Shown one piece after another: positions 23,769 through 25,409 of a stretch of DNA of 25,409 nucleotides (position 1 is the first letter of the stretch; each line of letters starts with the position of its first letter). The notes below the pieces were generated by a model. That model made no database searches and had not been told where the DNA came from. It saw only the letters and a program-made list of their open reading frames with translations. This stretch comes from CAIKZJ01 sp964626015 (lineage in GTDB: Bacteria; Bacteroidota; Ignavibacteria; Tepidaquicellales; Tepidaquicellaceae). Position numbers and translations under genes: made by a program. The DNA is taken from the NCBI GenBank assembly GCA_964626015.1, contig CAZVCC010000046.1, positions 1 to 25,409 of the forward strand. Reading direction: 5' to 3'.

Positions 23769-25274
23769 ATGAAAAGACATAAGCGGCAGATACTATTCCC
23801 ATCCATCCTATTTAGCATTATCGTAATTTTATATTTATTTAGTTCAATACTGGCACCAGCACAGATGCAATTCGAGTGGGTGAGGAATTATCCTAACTAC
23901 AGAATATACGAACATTCATCTGCTTTAGATTCTTCTGGAAATATATATTCTGTTGGTGATTCATCTTCTTATTTAAAAATATTTAAACATAATTCAAACG
24001 GCACTCTTCTCTGGACAAAAGAATTAAATCACAGGAAAACTAACTCCAGATTGCTTGCAGCAACTGATAGAAATAATGATCTATACATATCATTTGGAAA
24101 TATTAATCATCAATTTGTATTGGTAAAAATTGATTCATCAGGGCAGTTGAAATGGGAAAATGTATTAATTTATGGAGGGTATGACGAGCCATACAGTATT
24201 GCAGTTGATAAGGCAGGGTTCATTTATTTAACTGGAGAGACATTTAATGGAACTACTAAATGCCTCACGGTAAAATATACTCCGCAAGGTGATACACTGT
24301 GGGCAAGAATTAATCCGGAATACGTAATGGGAGGGAATTATATAAGTCTTGATGACAGCGGGTATGTTTATGTTGCTGGAGGTTATATTTCTTCCGGTGG
24401 AAGTTATTATTATGGAACTTTGAAATACGATAATAAGGGAAATCTGAAATGGTTTAGCAAGTATAGATATCAGAATACGATATCACGCGGAATATGTGTA
24501 AGGCCTGACAATAAAGGTAATTGCTACGTTAGTGGATATATAAGTTTGTATAATGGTACCTTCATTTCCGGGCTTATAAAATATGATTATAAAGGTGATT
24601 CAGTATGGGTAAGAGTTTTCGGAGATTCATTAACGGAATCGTTCGCTTCTACTAATATAGAAATGGATGAAAACAATAATATTTATTTATCTTGTGCTTA
24701 TTTGATGAAATATGATGAAAACGGCAATTTATTATGGAGTAAGAAGAACAACCCCAGAAATTATACATTTATTAAACACAATAATAGTATATTTTCAACT
24801 TTCAAAGATACTACAAACTTACTTAATATATCAGCTATTGATTATAATGGTAGTTTTTTGTATAGTCAACAATATCCCAATTCCATTTGGGGTTATCAAT
24901 TGTTGTCTAAAAAGAACTCAATATATTTGATGTCTTTTTCAGTTGATTCATTAATATTAATTAAATTTACTACTCCCTCCATTAACATAATGAACAACAC
25001 AACGATTCTTAATGATTTCAAATTGTATCAGAATTACCCGAATCCGTTTAATCCTGTAACAAAAATCAATTATGAACTTCCAAATGACGGGAAAGTTAAG
25101 CTGATGATATACGACGTACTCGGCAGAGAAATAAAAACACTCGTCAACGAAGTGAAACAAGCAGGAAAATATACTGTAGAATTTAACGGTCACAACTTTG
25201 CAAGCGGAGTGTATTTCTACAGAATAGAATCGGGGAAATTTACTGAAGTGAAGCGTATGGTGCTTGTGAAGTAA
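23769..25274 (+). CDS. Secreted beta-propeller repeat protein with canonical T9SS tail, array copy 3
   Basis: This 501-aa protein shares the leader and first 40 or so residues with copy 1 (MKRHKRQIL..., cleavage after APA before QMQF, then FEWVRNYP), but the propeller part diverges: KHNSNGTLLWTK, KIDSSGQLKWEN, KYTPQGDTLWAR, KYDNKGNLKW and KYDYKGDSVWVR. Its last 85 residues are a canonical T9SS domain, QNYPNPFNPVTKINYELP and GVYFYRIESGKF, unlike the NPCNAST variant in copies 1 and 2. The gene appears mosaic: 5' end from the array family, 3' end from another T9SS gene or an ancestral form. It closes the array and is followed by a strong terminator. Confidence 0.86.
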   Translation: MKRHKRQILFPSILFSIIVILYLFSSILAPAQMQFEWVRNYPNYRIYEHSSALDSSGNIYSVGDSSSYLKIFKHNSNGTLLWTKELNHRKTNSRLLAATDRNNDLYISFGNINHQFVLVKIDSSGQLKWENVLIYGGYDEPYSIAVDKAGFIYLTGETFNGTTKCLTVKYTPQGDTLWARINPEYVMGGNYISLDDSGYVYVAGGYISSGGSYYYGTLKYDNKGNLKWFSKYRYQNTISRGICVRPDNKGNCYVSGYISLYNGTFISGLIKYDYKGDSVWVRVFGDSLTESFASTNIEMDENNNIYLSCAYLMKYDENGNLLWSKKNNPRNYTFIKHNNSIFSTFKDTTNLLNISAIDYNGSFLYSQQYPNSIWGYQLLSKKNSIYLMSFSVDSLILIKFTTPSINIMNNTTILNDFKLYQNYPNPFNPVTKINYELPNDGKVKLMIYDVLGREIKTLVNEVKQAGKYTVEFNGHNFASGVYFYRIESGKFTEVKRMVLVK

Positions 25275-25293
25275 CCTCAAACAAACCAAACTT

Positions 25294-25327
25294 AAAAGCT
25301 GTTCTGTTTATTCACGGAACAGCTTTT
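25294..25327. terminator. Bidirectional rho-independent terminator at array end
   Basis: A perfect 11-bp stem, AAAAGCTGTTC (25294-25304) and GAACAGCTTTT (25317-25327), with a 12-nt loop, is followed by TGTTTTAATTT. The A/T-rich ends allow termination on both strands, serving the third array gene and the convergent minus-strand gene at the window edge. Confidence 0.85.
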
Positions 25328-25353
25328 GTTTTAATTTCACCTGAAGCTAAAAT

Positions 25354-25409
25354 CTACATAAACAGCGTGTATAAAAACGCTATCAGCAATCCTAAATTCA
25401 GCATTATAC
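25354..25409 (-). CDS. Probable 3' end of a membrane-protein gene, cut by the window edge
   Basis: On the minus strand a frame enters from the window edge and ends at a TAG (25354-25356). The 17 visible codons read IMLNLGLLIAFLYTLFM, a hydrophobic helix of transmembrane type. The bidirectional terminator at 25294-25327 lies just beyond the stop, as expected for a convergent gene. The piece is too short to identify, and chance cannot be excluded. Confidence 0.4.
   Translation of the reverse strand, partial: IMLNLGLLIAFLYTLFM

Overview
The window looks like a chromosomal segment from an AT-rich Gram-negative bacterium of the Bacteroidota/Ignavibacteriota (FCB) side of the tree. The main evidence is a set of C-terminal type IX secretion (T9SS) sorting domains with the NYPNPFNP signature, on the multiheme cytochrome at 5640 and on the beta-propeller gene at 23769. 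Variant domains of the same type sit on the two genes before it. The FxxxxxAQ-type signal peptides and the often missing Shine-Dalgarno sequences fit as well. The assignment to Ignavibacteria or a close relative is inference.

Layout. Bases 169-2836 (minus strand) hold a compact run that reads DUF134 regulator, PLP-dependent cysteine synthase/cystathionine beta-synthase-like enzyme, NifX/NifB-type cluster-binding protein with a His-rich tail, and a thiol peroxiredoxin. It ends in a candidate hairpin terminator. Diverging from it is cydAB (2960-5353), the cytochrome bd oxidase. Next comes a secreted eight-haem-motif cytochrome with a T9SS tail (5640-7040). A bidirectional terminator separates it from a minus-strand group: bacterioferritin, GH26-like glycosidase and SAM methyltransferase. 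A small CxxC heavy-metal-associated protein (9587-9796, plus) abuts the end of the suf operon.

Bases 9797-15479 (minus strand) are a full sufB-C-D-S-E-T iron-sulfur assembly operon. A 7-bp tandem repeat lies between sufB and sufC. Upstream of sufB is a palindrome that matches the core of the IscR type-1 (Rrf2-family) operator. With the peroxiredoxin, bacterioferritin, cytochrome bd and the thiol/cluster genes, this half of the window is a concentration of oxidative-stress, iron and redox functions.

Bases 15783-19402 (plus strand) carry an ECF sigma factor overlapping a single-pass membrane protein (probable anti-sigma), an outer-membrane beta-barrel protein, and a membrane protein that joins a RING-like zinc finger to an NTF2-like domain. 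This set looks like an envelope-sensing cluster, by inference only.

Bases 19873-25274 are a tandem array of three paralogous secreted beta-propeller proteins with T9SS tails. They share a leader of about 100 bp, and the first two units share a 3' segment that is identical by eye over 318 bp. The third unit has a 5' end like the first but a different, canonical C-terminal domain. The array ends at a strong bidirectional terminator facing what is probably the 3' end of a minus-strand membrane-protein gene that runs off the window. I found no tRNA, rRNA, CRISPR array, transposase or phage gene.
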